Assembly (NCBI GenBank): GCA_947630425.1
Contig: CANRHN010000017.1
Location: 1 to 33,491 of the forward strand
Source: an uncultured Clostridia bacterium
GTDB taxonomy: Bacteria > Bacillota > Clostridia > Christensenellales > CAG-314
Direction of reading: 5' to 3'
Length of the DNA: 33,491 nucleotides
Part shown: piece by piece, positions 9,431-19,239 of the stretch
How the letters are laid out: every line of letters starts with the position of its first letter
How positions within the stretch are numbered: position 1 is the first letter of the stretch
Position numbers and translations under genes: made by a program
Notes under the pieces: model-generated
Seen by the model: only the letters and a program-made list of their open reading frames with translations
Told to the model about the DNA's origin: nothing
The model's database searches: none

Positions 9431-10498
9431 CTATATGATTATAATAGTTTTTTCCGATGTTGTCAAGTCGGTAATACCGTCTTCCTCAATAAGCAGCAAA
9501 TCTTCTATTCTTACTCCGCCCACGCCCGGAACATAAATCCCCGGTTCGCAGGTGATAAACTGTTTTGCCTGCAATTCGTCGGTAGAACGTGCGGACGCGC
9601 TCGGCGTTTCGTGAATGTCAATTCCCAAGCTGTGCCCCGTGCTGTGAACAAAAAACTTTTCGTAGCCGTTGGACTTTATTACCTCGCGGCAAAAAGAATC
9701 CAATTCTCTGCCCGCCATTCCGCAGTAGGCATTGTTGATGCCCATTGTTTGCGCAAGCAACACCACGTTGTAAATTTTGTGCAATTCCTCGCTTGGCTGC
9801 CCCACAAAAACCGTGCGGGTCATGTCCGAGCAATAACCATGATAGCGAGCGCCGAAATCCATTGTGACAGGGTCTCCGAGTTCTATAATCTTGTCCGTTG
9901 GATGAGCGTGCGGTTTGGAAGAATTGACGCCCGAAGCAATGATTGTGTCAAATGCAAGCCCCTCCGCGCCGTTTTTTGCCATTTGGTACTCCAGCTCAAC
10001 TTGGACGTCTCTTTCGCTCATGCCGGGCTTTAGTACCTTCAGAATTTCCGAAAAAGCAATGTCGGTAATGGACTGCGCCTTTTTGATGTAAGCAATTTCC
10101 GTTTCCGTCTTGAAGCTGCGCACGCGGCAAATATCATCGCCCACAGGCACAAGTTTTACGCCCGTCAGCTTACGTTTGAAGTCGCCAAACTCCTGAACGG
10201 TCAGCTCGTTATCCTCGTAGCCTACGGTCTTTACATCATGCTTTTGGAATACCTCAATCAACGCGTCCGTTGCACTTGTGCCGTTGTCGATTTGCACGAC
10301 GTCCACGCCTTCTTTTGCAAGCACTTGTGCCATTTCAAAGTATCTCGGGTCCGTGATGAACACGTTTCGGTTGCCCTTAAGCAGAACGAGAAAACCGAAC
10401 GTGGAAGCAAAACCCGTAAAATACATACGGTTCTTTTCGCTGACAACCAAAACCGCGTCAACCTTAGATAACTCAAAAAGCTTGTCGGTATTTTTCAT
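9431..10498 (-). CDS. Xaa-Pro aminopeptidase (M24 family)
   Basis: M24 metallopeptidase motifs (FDTIIASGVNSSKPHAHPTDKII, MDFGARYHGYCSDMTRTVFVG, HSTGHSLGIDIHETPS); ATG preceded by GGAGGAAACT. Confidence 0.94.
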   Translation of the reverse strand: MKNTDKLFELSKVDAVLVVSEKNRMYFTGFASTFGFLVLLKGNRNVFITDPRYFEMAQVLAKEGVDVVQIDNGTSATDALIEVFQKHDVKTVGYEDNELTVQEFGDFKRKLTGVKLVPVGDDICRVRSFKTETEIAYIKKAQSITDIAFSEILKVLKPGMSERDVQVELEYQMAKNGAEGLAFDTIIASGVNSSKPHAHPTDKIIELGDPVTMDFGARYHGYCSDMTRTVFVGQPSEELHKIYNVVLLAQTMGINNAYCGMAGRELDSFCREVIKSNGYEKFFVHSTGHSLGIDIHETPSASARSTDELQAKQFITCEPGIYVPGVGGVRIEDLLLIEEDGITDLTTSEKTIIII

Positions 10499-10510
10499 AG
10501 TTTCCTCCAA

Positions 10511-11356
10511 TCAGATGCTATCGTAGATTTGCCTCATAGTCAAAGCGTCGTCGGCTTGCGTGCCGTCCGATTCGCAAATAACAACAGGCTCGAGCTTGTA
10601 CTTTTTCAACACGCGGGCAAGGGGCTCGAACTCCGGTCCGAAAAGGGTGTCGGCAAAGGTAAGATGACGAACTTCCCCTCCGACCGAGTATTCGATTTTT
10701 GAAAAATGTATATGCACCTTGCTTGCGCGCTCAAAACCGAGGTCGTTTGTCAGGTGAACGATTATTTGTTCAAAATCCTCCTCCGTTTTGAGACTGCCGT
10801 ACGTGCGCGCATTTATGTGACCGAAATCTATCGTCGGAATGAAAAAGTCGGCAATTTTACAAAATTCCGTCACTTCGGCTACATCGCCGATTTGATTGAT
10901 TTTGCCCATTGTCTCGGGACAAAAAATGCAATCGTCCATTTTGTTTTCCACAATTTTGCGAGCAAGAATCTCCATGCGTTTTTTTGTCAGCTCCACCGCT
11001 TCCTTGCGCGTCATTTTGCCCACGGTGGACGGGTGAAAAACCACCCTGTTTCCGTAAAAGGCGCGAACCTTGTCGCAACTGCGCAAAACGTAACCGTAAG
11101 ATTTTTCCGCCATTTCGTCGGACGGGTTTGCAAAATTGATGTAGTAAGGCGCGTGAACGGAAATAGCCACGTCAAACACCTTGCCGAGCTCTCCGATTGC
11201 ATTGGCTTTTTCGTTGCTGATGTTGATACCTCTGCCGAATGAGTATTCGTAGGCATTCAACCCCTGCTCTGCAAGCCATTTTGGAGCGTCCACGCTTGAG
11301 GTGTGTCCCTCGTCGTAAAATCTGTTGCAATTGCCGCTTGGACCAAATCTAATCAT
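10511..11356 (-). CDS. Endonuclease IV-like (AP endonuclease 2 family) TIM-barrel protein
   Basis: RFGPSGN, SVHAPYYINFA, PETMGKINQIGD, IDFGHINARTYG, KVHIHFSKIEYS. Confidence 0.85.
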   Translation of the reverse strand: MIRFGPSGNCNRFYDEGHTSSVDAPKWLAEQGLNAYEYSFGRGINISNEKANAIGELGKVFDVAISVHAPYYINFANPSDEMAEKSYGYVLRSCDKVRAFYGNRVVFHPSTVGKMTRKEAVELTKKRMEILARKIVENKMDDCIFCPETMGKINQIGDVAEVTEFCKIADFFIPTIDFGHINARTYGSLKTEEDFEQIIVHLTNDLGFERASKVHIHFSKIEYSVGGEVRHLTFADTLFGPEFEPLARVLKKYKLEPVVICESDGTQADDALTMRQIYDSI

Positions 11357-12236
11357 TTTGTACCCTTTCTTTGTCTTTTCGCAGCTGTTCGGAAAGCTGC
11401 TCCTTGCTGTCGAATTTGCATATGGGGCGCAAAAACTGCGTTAAAGACAGCTTCAGTTGTTTGCCGTACAAATCGCCGTCAAAGCCCAAAAGATGCGCTT
11501 CAACGCTCACGCCGTCCAAATCGAATGTCGGTTTTTGTCCGATGTTGATTATTGCGGAAAAAACCGTCTCGCCAATTTGCGCTTTTCCGCCGAAAACCCC
11601 TATCGGAAGCAATTTGTCCTGCGCCACCTTCAGATTTGCCGTCGGAAAACCCATTTGATGCCCCACTTGTCTGCCGTGAGCAACCGTACCTGTCACAAAA
11701 AAGGGTTGAGAAAGCAAATCGTTTGCCGCTTGGACGTTTCCGTTTGCAATCAAACCGCGCAACATTGTTGTGCTTACTTTTGCGCCGTCAATGCAAATTG
11801 CGTCTACAATGTCCACATCGCACACGTCTGTCAGCGCATGTACCAAATCGTTGCAATCCTTTTTGTCGCGCCCGTATGTGTAATCGAATCCGCACACAAC
11901 GCCTTTGAGACAATAACGTTTGAGCATGTTGACAAAAGCGTTGCCGTTGTTGTCGCGAAATTTTTCATCAAATTCGGCGGCAATAACGTAGTCAACATTC
12001 AAGCTCCGATAGATATCCAGCCTTTCTTCAAAGGTATACAGCACCTTTTGCTCTCTGCCCAACAAAGCCAAATGATTGTTGGAAAAAGTAAACAAAGCAA
12101 CCTTTGCGCGGCGTTCGGCGGCTCGTTGTTTGCAAAGCTCCGCCAAACGTACATGCCCAAGGTGCATGCACCCGAAGTAACCCAAACACATCACTATCGG
12201 TTCATTCAGTTGGTCTCCGAATTTTTTTACCTGCAC
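11349..12236 (-). CDS. ribF: Bifunctional riboflavin kinase/FAD synthetase
   Basis: 295 aa; GYFGCMHLGHVRL, VCGFDYTYGRDKKG-like, GHQMGFPTANL. Confidence 0.94.
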   Translation of the reverse strand: MQVKKFGDQLNEPIVMCLGYFGCMHLGHVRLAELCKQRAAERRAKVALFTFSNNHLALLGREQKVLYTFEERLDIYRSLNVDYVIAAEFDEKFRDNNGNAFVNMLKRYCLKGVVCGFDYTYGRDKKDCNDLVHALTDVCDVDIVDAICIDGAKVSTTMLRGLIANGNVQAANDLLSQPFFVTGTVAHGRQVGHQMGFPTANLKVAQDKLLPIGVFGGKAQIGETVFSAIINIGQKPTFDLDGVSVEAHLLGFDGDLYGKQLKLSLTQFLRPICKFDSKEQLSEQLRKDKERVQND

Positions 12237-12243
12237 AGTTCTC

Positions 12244-13095
12244 CTAAGTGGCGTTTTTCAGATAGTAGTCTATTTTCAGTCTGCCGGCAAAGCTGCTTCC
12301 CAAACCGAAAAACGTACCCTTACAGTAAATTTTACGCGTTCCGTCAAAGTTTGCGGCAACGGGACGTCCGTTTTCCAGATCCGCAAAAAACTTGTCGTCC
12401 ACAACATGGTTTTGCAAATCCGCAAGAGGGTAGGCGATGTCAAGAAGGCACTCCTGTTTTTTTTCGCGAATTTCGTCAAGCGTGTACGCGTCCGCAATCT
12501 CGAAACAGCCCGACGCCAATCGAATCAATCCGCTCATATAGCCGACAGTTCCGCATGCGGCGGCAATGTCCCTTGCCAAGGAGCGAATGTATGTTCCGCC
12601 ACTACATTTGACGTCAACGACAAAAGTGTCGGAGCAGCGTTGTTCCACAAGGGAAATTTCGTAAACGTTTACCGTGCGTGAATCGAGCTTTACCGCTTCG
12701 CCCTGTCTTGCCAACTTGTAGGAACGAACCCCTCCGACCGATATCGCGGAATACGTAGGCGGAATTTGCTGCAATTCTCCCCGAAACAGTTTAAGCGTCT
12801 GTTCCAATTGATGTCGCGTCGGTACAACGTCGCTTGTTTCGGTTACTATGCCGTAGGCGTCAAGCGTATCGGTAGTTTTTCCGAAAGTGAAAAAAGCGCG
12901 GTAGTACTTTGTTTTGTTCGTTAGAAAGTTGAACAGTCTTGTTCCCATGCCTACCGCAACAGGCAAAACGCCGCTTGCCCCGGGGTCCAATGTGCCGAGA
13001 TGTCCCACCTTTTCGCGAAAAAGGTGCTTCAAACACACCACCACGTCGCTTGCCGTTGCCCCTACAGGCTTCAAAACATTTACAAATCCGTTCAT
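12244..13095 (-). CDS. truB: tRNA pseudouridine(55) synthase
   Basis: GHLGTLDPGASGVLPVAVG, QIPPTYSAISVGGVRSYKLARQG, CSGGTYIRSLARDIA. Confidence 0.96.
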   Translation of the reverse strand: MNGFVNVLKPVGATASDVVVCLKHLFREKVGHLGTLDPGASGVLPVAVGMGTRLFNFLTNKTKYYRAFFTFGKTTDTLDAYGIVTETSDVVPTRHQLEQTLKLFRGELQQIPPTYSAISVGGVRSYKLARQGEAVKLDSRTVNVYEISLVEQRCSDTFVVDVKCSGGTYIRSLARDIAAACGTVGYMSGLIRLASGCFEIADAYTLDEIREKKQECLLDIAYPLADLQNHVVDDKFFADLENGRPVAANFDGTRKIYCKGTFFGLGSSFAGRLKIDYYLKNAT

Positions 13096-13098
13096 ATA

Positions 13099-14064
13099 CT
13101 AAATACTGTAGCCGACGACTCGCTCGATTTTTTCTATGACATCCTCGAGAAATCCGCTTATCATGCAGCCCGCTGCATACATGTGTCCGCCGCCGCCGAA
13201 TTCCTTGCAGACATCTCTGACGGAAAAGTCCTTTCCGCGCATACTTACCTTGAAAGTGTTGGGCAAGTACTCGGTTAGCATAACGCCGACTCGGGCGGTA
13301 TCAATGTTGATAACGTTTTGCACAATGCCCGCCGTTGTTCCGATATCGGCGTCAAATTCTTTCAAATCCGCCTGCGTCAAGTACATTAACGCCATTTTGC
13401 CGTCGTAAAAAGTGCGCAGGTGGCTTATCGCGCGACCGAGCAGCTTTGTTTCTGTAATGCTCGTATCTTTGAAAAATATTCTGTTGATTTTTTCCATGTC
13501 CGCGCCGCCATCACACAGATCCGCAGCCATCAAAAAGCTCGCTTTGTCGGTGTTGTTGTGAGAAAAGTTGCCCGTATCTGTACACAAACCCATGTAAAGA
13601 TAGGTTGCAATGCGAGCGTCTACCTTAACGGGAAGCTGCCGCACTATCTCATAAACAATTTGACATGTACTTGCATAATGCGTTACGAGGTTGTACTTGG
13701 AATAGTACTCGCCGCCATGGTGATCCAACGTGAGCGTTTCGCGATTGTTGGAATACAAGCCTCCAAACTCTCCAACACGGTTTATATCTCCGCAATCTAC
13801 GGCAACCAAAAGGTCGAATTTACCCGAAAACTGAGCGGATATCTCCCTCGTTTCCTCAAAGGAGTCCGTAATTTTGTTTCCGACAGGCATATCGCAAAAA
13901 ATTTTTACTGTTTTGCCCAATTGTCTCAAAGCCAAACAAAGCGCAACTGCAGAACCGATTGCGTCGCCGTCGGGATTTGTGTGAACAAACAACGCCGCGC
14001 TGTTTATACTTGCAAGCAAATCTGCCGCCTGTTTAGCTGTTACCGTCTTTCCTGTTGATCTCAT
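13099..14064 (-). CDS. nrnA: DHH-family phosphoesterase / nanoRNase
   Basis: NPDGDAIGSAVAL, LDHHGG, DTGNFSHNNT, GGGGHMYAAG; operon position between rbfA and truB. Confidence 0.9.
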   Translation of the reverse strand: MRSTGKTVTAKQAADLLASINSAALFVHTNPDGDAIGSAVALCLALRQLGKTVKIFCDMPVGNKITDSFEETREISAQFSGKFDLLVAVDCGDINRVGEFGGLYSNNRETLTLDHHGGEYYSKYNLVTHYASTCQIVYEIVRQLPVKVDARIATYLYMGLCTDTGNFSHNNTDKASFLMAADLCDGGADMEKINRIFFKDTSITETKLLGRAISHLRTFYDGKMALMYLTQADLKEFDADIGTTAGIVQNVINIDTARVGVMLTEYLPNTFKVSMRGKDFSVRDVCKEFGGGGHMYAAGCMISGFLEDVIEKIERVVGYSI

Positions 14065-14392
14065 ATATCAATTCGTCGATTTTTTGTCCGTATTCCATTG
14101 TCGTATCCAAAACAAATTTGAATTCCGGTACTTTTCGAATGTACATTGCACGAGACACTTCACGGCGTACGGCAGGTTCGTTTTCTTTGATTGCCTCAAA
14201 CGTAGCCGCCGCTTTTTTTGCATCCGTCGAATAAATACTGACGTAAACCTTGGCTGCGGTCAATTCCCTGTCGCAATCCACGTCCAACACCGTAAACATT
14301 TCCGTTATACGTGGATCTTTGATTTTTTTTGTTAAAATTTCGGCAATAAGACGCTTAAACTCCGAATTAAGTTTGCTTGTTCTGGTGTTCAT
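14033..14392 (-). CDS. rbfA: Ribosome-binding factor A
   Basis: [15 protein letters not shown]...VYVSIY...[34 protein letters not shown]. Confidence 0.94.
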   Translation of the reverse strand: MNTRTSKLNSEFKRLIAEILTKKIKDPRITEMFTVLDVDCDRELTAAKVYVSIYSTDAKKAAATFEAIKENEPAVRREVSRAMYIRKVPEFKFVLDTTMEYGQKIDELIYEINRKDGNS

Positions 14393-16920
14393 TGCTCGAT
14401 CTCTTCCATCTGATAAACTTCGAATACGTCGCCGACCTTGATGTCATTGTAGTTTTCCACGGAAATACCGCATTCGTAGCCGGATGCAACCTCTTTGACG
14501 TCATCCTTGAAACGCTTTAGCGCAAGAATGTTGCCTTCGTAAATACTTACATCGTTACGGTAAATACGCACTTTGCCGCTGCGCGCTACTTTTCCGTTTG
14601 TCACATAGCAACCTGCAACAGAGCCGACGCCTGTAATTTTGAATACCTCTCTGACCTCTGCGCTTCCCAGCACCGTTTCGCGGAATTTGGGAGCAAGCAG
14701 GCCTTTCATTGCCGCAGTAACGTCGTCCACCGCGTCGTAAATCACATTGTACAAGCGAATGTCAACGCCTTCTTTTTCCGCCAACGTTTTGGCATTGTTG
14801 TCGGCGCGCACGTTAAATCCGATAATGATTGCTTCCGACGCTTTTGCAAGCATGACGTCCGTTTCCGTGATTGCGCCCACGCCGCCGTGAATTGCGCTGA
14901 CTTTTACTTCGTCATTCGAAATCTTTTCAAGGCTGCCCTTCAATGCTTCGAGACTTCCCTGAACGTCTGTCTTGATGATAAGATTGAGCGTCTTAAGCTG
15001 ACCTTCGGAAATACGACCGAACAAATCGCCCAAATTGATGGAAGGCGTTTGACGGGCATTTTCCAACTTGACTTTGTTTTTGCGTTCCTCTGCCGCTTTC
15101 TTTACAAGCTTTTCGTCGGCGACATACATATAATCGCCCGCTTGCGGCACTTCGGAAAAGCCCAACACCTCGACAGGCATGGACGGACCCGCGCTTTTGA
15201 TTTTTCTTCCCTTGTCGTCAAACATGGCGCGAATTTTTCCCGTTGCATAGCCCGCAATCAAACTGTCGCCGACATGCAACGTGCCGTTGCTGATAAGTAT
15301 TGTTGCGACAGGACCTCTTCCCTTGTCCAGCTTTGCCTCAATTATCGTTCCCGTGGCTCGCTTTTCGGGATTAGCTTTCAATTCCTTTATTTCCGTCACA
15401 AGCAGAACGCTTTCAAGCAGCTTGTCAAGTCCCATACCTGATTTTGCGGAAACGGGGACCATAATGGTGTCGCCGCCCCACTCTTCGGGAACGAGTTCAT
15501 ATTCGGACAACTGTTGCTTTACCCTGTCGGGGTCCACGTGCGGCTTGTCCATCTTGTTGATTGCGACAACGATAGAAACTCCCGCCGCTTTGGCGTGGTT
15601 TATCGCCTCAATCGTTTGCGGCATAACTCCGTCGTCCGCCGCCACGACGATTATCGCAACGTCGGTGATTTTTGCTCCGCGCGCACGCATAGCGGTAAAC
15701 GCCGCGTGTCCGGGGGTGTCTATAAACGTAATCTTTTCGCCGTTGACTTCCACGGTGTACGCGCCTATGTGTTGCGTGATACCGCCCGCTTCGCCGCTTG
15801 TTACGTTTGTGTTTCTTATAGCGTCGAGCAACGACGTCTTTCCGTGGTCTACGTGTCCCATAACGGTGACAATGGGCGGACGTTTGGTGTTGTTTTCCAA
15901 GCCGTCATCCGTCTCGGCGTCAATGATGATTTCCTCGGCGGTAAGCTCTTGCTTAAGCTCCAACGTTACGCCATGCTCGCCTGCAATATATTCGGCATAG
16001 TCAAAATCGACCGTATCGTTGATTGTTTTCATTATGCCTTCTTTGAACAACTGTTTTATAATCTCCGACGCGGAAACGCCAATACGTTCGCTCAAAAGCT
16101 TGATGGGCACTTCTTTGTCGTTGACGACGGCATGCGTAATTTTGGGAGCAACAGAAACGTTGGAGGATTCGCTCTTTTTTGTGCGGTTTTTGCGGACAAC
16201 TCTATCCTCGTCGTAGTCTGCCGTGTAGTCGCGCGTAAGAAGTTTTTTAAGGTTGTTTTGACGTTTTTCGTCGGGATGTTCCTTTGTTTTGTTTTTGTTG
16301 CCGTGCGACTTTTGCGCGTCAACGCGCGGCACTTCCACAACGGGGGTAAATTTCTTTCCTGCCGAAGCGCCGTTTCGGGTACTGCGGTTTGCAGAACCTT
16401 GTTCGTCCTTGACGGCGGGGCGAGAACCTGTTTGCGCTTTGCCGGATGCGCGCTGTTCGCGTTTGGCGTTGCCGGCAGAGCCGCCTTGGGAAGTTGAGGA
16501 GATATCGATAAATTTTCTTATCTTTACATTACCCTTTTCGTCGGTGTAACGCTTGATTTCTCTTCCGTTTTCTATGATAGTATCTACCTTGGTCTGCGGT
16601 TTTTCCACCTTGGGAGCTTCAACCTCGGGTGCGGCAGGAGCTTCTTCCGTTGCAACAACCACTTCCGCCGTTTGCTCGGTTTCGACAGCGACGGTCGGCT
16701 CTTCTTGCGCTTGTTCTTTTTCCGCGTTTGCAAGTGCCTCCATCTCTATCTGTCTGAACTCTATCTTGCGTTGCTGTATTGCTTCGGATATCGCATTTGC
16801 ACGCAACTTGACAGACGCCAATGTTTGTTGTAGAGCACGAGCAACATTCAAAACGCTCGTTTTGACCGTTTTGATGTTTTCATAGCTTCTTTGTTTTTGT
16901 GTATTGGTTGTATTTGCCAT
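14389..16920 (-). CDS. infB: Translation initiation factor IF-2
   Basis: [38 protein letters not shown]; start set to [10 protein letters not shown]. Confidence 0.97.
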   Translation of the reverse strand: MANTTNTQKQRSYENIKTVKTSVLNVARALQQTLASVKLRANAISEAIQQRKIEFRQIEMEALANAEKEQAQEEPTVAVETEQTAEVVVATEEAPAAPEVEAPKVEKPQTKVDTIIENGREIKRYTDEKGNVKIRKFIDISSTSQGGSAGNAKREQRASGKAQTGSRPAVKDEQGSANRSTRNGASAGKKFTPVVEVPRVDAQKSHGNKNKTKEHPDEKRQNNLKKLLTRDYTADYDEDRVVRKNRTKKSESSNVSVAPKITHAVVNDKEVPIKLLSERIGVSASEIIKQLFKEGIMKTINDTVDFDYAEYIAGEHGVTLELKQELTAEEIIIDAETDDGLENNTKRPPIVTVMGHVDHGKTSLLDAIRNTNVTSGEAGGITQHIGAYTVEVNGEKITFIDTPGHAAFTAMRARGAKITDVAIIVVAADDGVMPQTIEAINHAKAAGVSIVVAINKMDKPHVDPDRVKQQLSEYELVPEEWGGDTIMVPVSAKSGMGLDKLLESVLLVTEIKELKANPEKRATGTIIEAKLDKGRGPVATILISNGTLHVGDSLIAGYATGKIRAMFDDKGRKIKSAGPSMPVEVLGFSEVPQAGDYMYVADEKLVKKAAEERKNKVKLENARQTPSINLGDLFGRISEGQLKTLNLIIKTDVQGSLEALKGSLEKISNDEVKVSAIHGGVGAITETDVMLAKASEAIIIGFNVRADNNAKTLAEKEGVDIRLYNVIYDAVDDVTAAMKGLLAPKFRETVLGSAEVREVFKITGVGSVAGCYVTNGKVARSGKVRIYRNDVSIYEGNILALKRFKDDVKEVASGYECGISVENYNDIKVGDVFEVYQMEEIEQ

Positions 16921-17222
16921 TATTTTTCCTCCCGAGGCATATACATCAAATTTTCCGTTATTGCGCCGGCTAACGATTTGTCGCAGATAGCCAACGCTTT
17001 GCAATTTTTACTTTGCAAAAATTGATAAGTTTCGATTTGCAAAAGGGGACATTGTACGCGTTCGCTTACGCTACGCAACACGCTTTGAGAGTTGGGCGAC
17101 AAGTCCTCGGTGAAAAGAATCAAGTAGATCCTTTTTCTGCAACTTTTGATTTGGTCGCAGCCGAATACCGCCGAACCCTTTTTTATTGCAAACCCTATAT
17201 AAGTTTGAATTTTACTGTTCAA
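16920..17222 (-). CDS. L7Ae/L30e/S12e-family protein (YlxQ-like)
   Basis: 100 aa; [20 protein letters not shown]...; between ylxR and infB as in Firmicutes. Confidence 0.85.
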   Translation of the reverse strand: MNSKIQTYIGFAIKKGSAVFGCDQIKSCRKRIYLILFTEDLSPNSQSVLRSVSERVQCPLLQIETYQFLQSKNCKALAICDKSLAGAITENLMYMPREEK

Positions 17223-17472
17223 GTAATTTCTCCAATTGTTGCTCCACCGTCTCCAAAGAAAAGCCGTGCTGTTTTACAAACCCCTTGCTTTTGAGAGCTT
17301 TGTGAATACACTCGGCGCACCTACACAAATATACTCCCCTGCCGTTGAGCTTTCCGCTCAAATCCACTACTACGCCGTCAGCGGAATTTACTATTCGCAC
17401 AAGTTGATTTTTTGGCTTCATTTGGCGGCACGCAACGCACATTCTTTCCGGTTGTTTTTTGAGTGATGACAC
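17212..17472 (-). CDS. YlxR family RNase P modulator / nucleic-acid-binding protein
   Basis: PERMCVACRQMKPKNQLVRIV...GRGVYLCRCAECIHKAL; GTG start with GGAGAG upstream, overlapping the end of nusA. Confidence 0.9.
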   Translation of the reverse strand: MSSLKKQPERMCVACRQMKPKNQLVRIVNSADGVVVDLSGKLNGRGVYLCRCAECIHKALKSKGFVKQHGFSLETVEQQLEKLLEQ

Positions 17473-17473
17473 A

Positions 17474-18565
17474 CTACTCTCCTTCGCCCTCGCCTTCTGC
17501 GTTGTCGAACATGCCGCTTGCAAGTGCCGCCGAGTAAGATTTGACGTCGATCTTCCAACCCGTAAGACGTGCCGCAAGACGCGCATTTTGTCCTTCTTTG
17601 CCTATGGCAAGGGAAAGTTTTTCATCAGGGACAACAACTTTTGCTTCTTTGGAATCCTCATCTGCCTGCACAATCAGGACTTTTGCGGGAGAAAGCGCTC
17701 TGGCGATGTAGTCGAGAATGTCGTTGCTCCAAGGAATTATGTCGATTTTTTCTCCGCCCACTTCCGAAACAATTGCGTTTACGCGTATGCCTTTGTTGCC
17801 GACGCAAGAACCGACGGCGTCTATTTCGGGGTCGGTGGAATAGACCGCTATTTTTGTGCGGAAGCCCGCTTCACGCACGATGCTCTTTATTTGAACTATG
17901 CCCGCGCGAATTTCGGGAACTTCGTTTTCAAACAAACGCTTGATGAACATATAGCTTGCTCGGGACAGCATAACCTGTGTTCCGCCTATGCCGTCGCGGA
18001 CGCGCTTGACCAAAACTTTGATACGATCTCCCGCGTGGAATTTTTCACCGGGGATTTGGTCCTGCACCGAGAGAACGCCTTCCATTTGATTTTTGCCTAT
18101 TTCGACATAGATCGTACCGTCGTCCTTAACTCTGGAAACAATTCCGATAAGCAGCTCGTTTTCTTTGTCGGAATATTGATTGTAGGTGACGTCCTTCTCC
18201 GCCTGATGCAAACTGTTCTTTATAACCTGAACGGCATTTTGCGTGGCAATTCGGCTGAAATCGCGGGGATTTATTTCCGTCAAAACTTCGTCTCCGACCT
18301 TGTAGCTCTTTTTGATGAGCTGCGCGTCCTCCAACGAAATTTCCTTTTCGGGAGTTTCCACCGTTTCCACAACTGTTTTGCTCGTGTAAATGCGTATGGT
18401 GTTCTTTTCGGGATTGATTTTTACCACGGTGTTGAACGCTTCGCCGTAATGTTTTTTGCAGGCGATCGTCAAAGCAGTTTCCAAGGATTCGATAACTTTT
18501 TCCTTGCTGATACCCTTCGTTTCTTCCAGCTCGTCCAGAGCAAGGAAAAATTCTTTGCTGATCAT
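17474..18565 (-). CDS. nusA: Transcription termination/antitermination protein NusA
   Basis: 363 aa with S1 and KH domains ([51 protein letters not shown]). Confidence 0.96.
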   Translation of the reverse strand: MISKEFFLALDELEETKGISKEKVIESLETALTIACKKHYGEAFNTVVKINPEKNTIRIYTSKTVVETVETPEKEISLEDAQLIKKSYKVGDEVLTEINPRDFSRIATQNAVQVIKNSLHQAEKDVTYNQYSDKENELLIGIVSRVKDDGTIYVEIGKNQMEGVLSVQDQIPGEKFHAGDRIKVLVKRVRDGIGGTQVMLSRASYMFIKRLFENEVPEIRAGIVQIKSIVREAGFRTKIAVYSTDPEIDAVGSCVGNKGIRVNAIVSEVGGEKIDIIPWSNDILDYIARALSPAKVLIVQADEDSKEAKVVVPDEKLSLAIGKEGQNARLAARLTGWKIDVKSYSAALASGMFDNAEGEGEGE

Positions 18566-18576
18566 GCTTGTTCCTC

Positions 18577-19032
18577 CTAAAATTCGATTATCGGCTCAAC
18601 TAACGCCGTATCTTTTTTGTTAAATGTTATTTGTTCGCCCTTTACCTCAACGGTAAGGCTTTGTTCGTCGTAACTTACAAGCACGCCTTGGAAAACTTTT
18701 TTGCCGTTTTGCGGCTTGTAGAGTTTGACAGAAATTTTCTTGTTGATGTTTCGACGGTAATCGCGCTCCGTTTTTAGAGGACGATCTATACCCGGTGACG
18801 AAACGTTGAGAATGTACGACTCGTCGATGGGGTCGAGTTCGTCAAGCGGCGCGTCTATCGCTCGATGCAGCTTTTCGCAATCATCGATTGTAACGCCATC
18901 CTCCTTGTCAATCACAATGGTGAGGTTCATTCCGCTGTACTTTTTTTCGTACAACACCTCGACAACCTCCAACCCGAAGCTTTCCGCAATGGGCAAAACC
19001 AACTTGTAAACCTCGTCTGCGACCTTTCCCAT
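18577..19032 (-). CDS. rimP: Ribosome maturation factor RimP
   Basis: GLEVVEVLYEKKYSGMNLTIVIDKEDGVTIDDCEKLHRAID, YILNVSSPGIDRPLKTERDYRR; start after AAAGGGGGAGTT. Confidence 0.95.
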   Translation of the reverse strand: MGKVADEVYKLVLPIAESFGLEVVEVLYEKKYSGMNLTIVIDKEDGVTIDDCEKLHRAIDAPLDELDPIDESYILNVSSPGIDRPLKTERDYRRNINKKISVKLYKPQNGKKVFQGVLVSYDEQSLTVEVKGEQITFNKKDTALVEPIIEF

Positions 19033-19053
19033 AACTCCCCCTTTACAGTAAGT

Positions 19054-19080
19054 TGAGAGTGGAGACAATCTCCACTCTCA
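19054..19080 (-). other. Perfect 12-bp inverted repeat (RNA hairpin) in the rimP leader
   Basis: TGAGAGTGGAGA (19054-19065), CAA loop, TCTCCACTCTCA (19069-19080). No U-tract on either side. Confidence 0.9.
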
Positions 19081-19186
19081 CCAAGTAAACGAATATTTGG
19101 CGAAATGTGACTGTACGTTTGAAATTTGAGGCTTCTCTCTGAATTTACGCACAGTACGTAACAAATTTACTCAATTTGTCGGTTAA

Positions 19187-19215
19187 ATTATACCATATCA
19201 AAACAAGTTTGACAA
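19187..19215 (-). promoter_or_regulatory. SigA promoter for the rimP-nusA-infB operon
   Basis: Minus strand TTGTCA (19210-19215) - 17 nt - TATAAT (19187-19192), extended TGG. Confidence 0.82.
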
Positions 19216-19239
19216 CTATTTATATAAAAATTAACAAAC

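Noticed and set aside
11457-12611. 384-aa plus-strand ORF
   Set aside because: Antisense across ribF and the truB end; low-complexity Arg/Cys/His-rich translation, no RBS context.
15514-16497. 327-aa plus-strand ORF
   Set aside because: Antisense to infB, which has unambiguous IF-2 motifs.
17459-18580. 373-aa plus-strand ORF
   Set aside because: Exact antisense of nusA; no family-like sequence, a shadow of codon bias on the real strand.
19033-19068. N-terminal extension of RimP (MSPLSTYCKGGV) in the ORF track
   Set aside because: Encoded by the leader hairpin; the ATG at 19032 has a strong SD (GGGGGAG) directly upstream.
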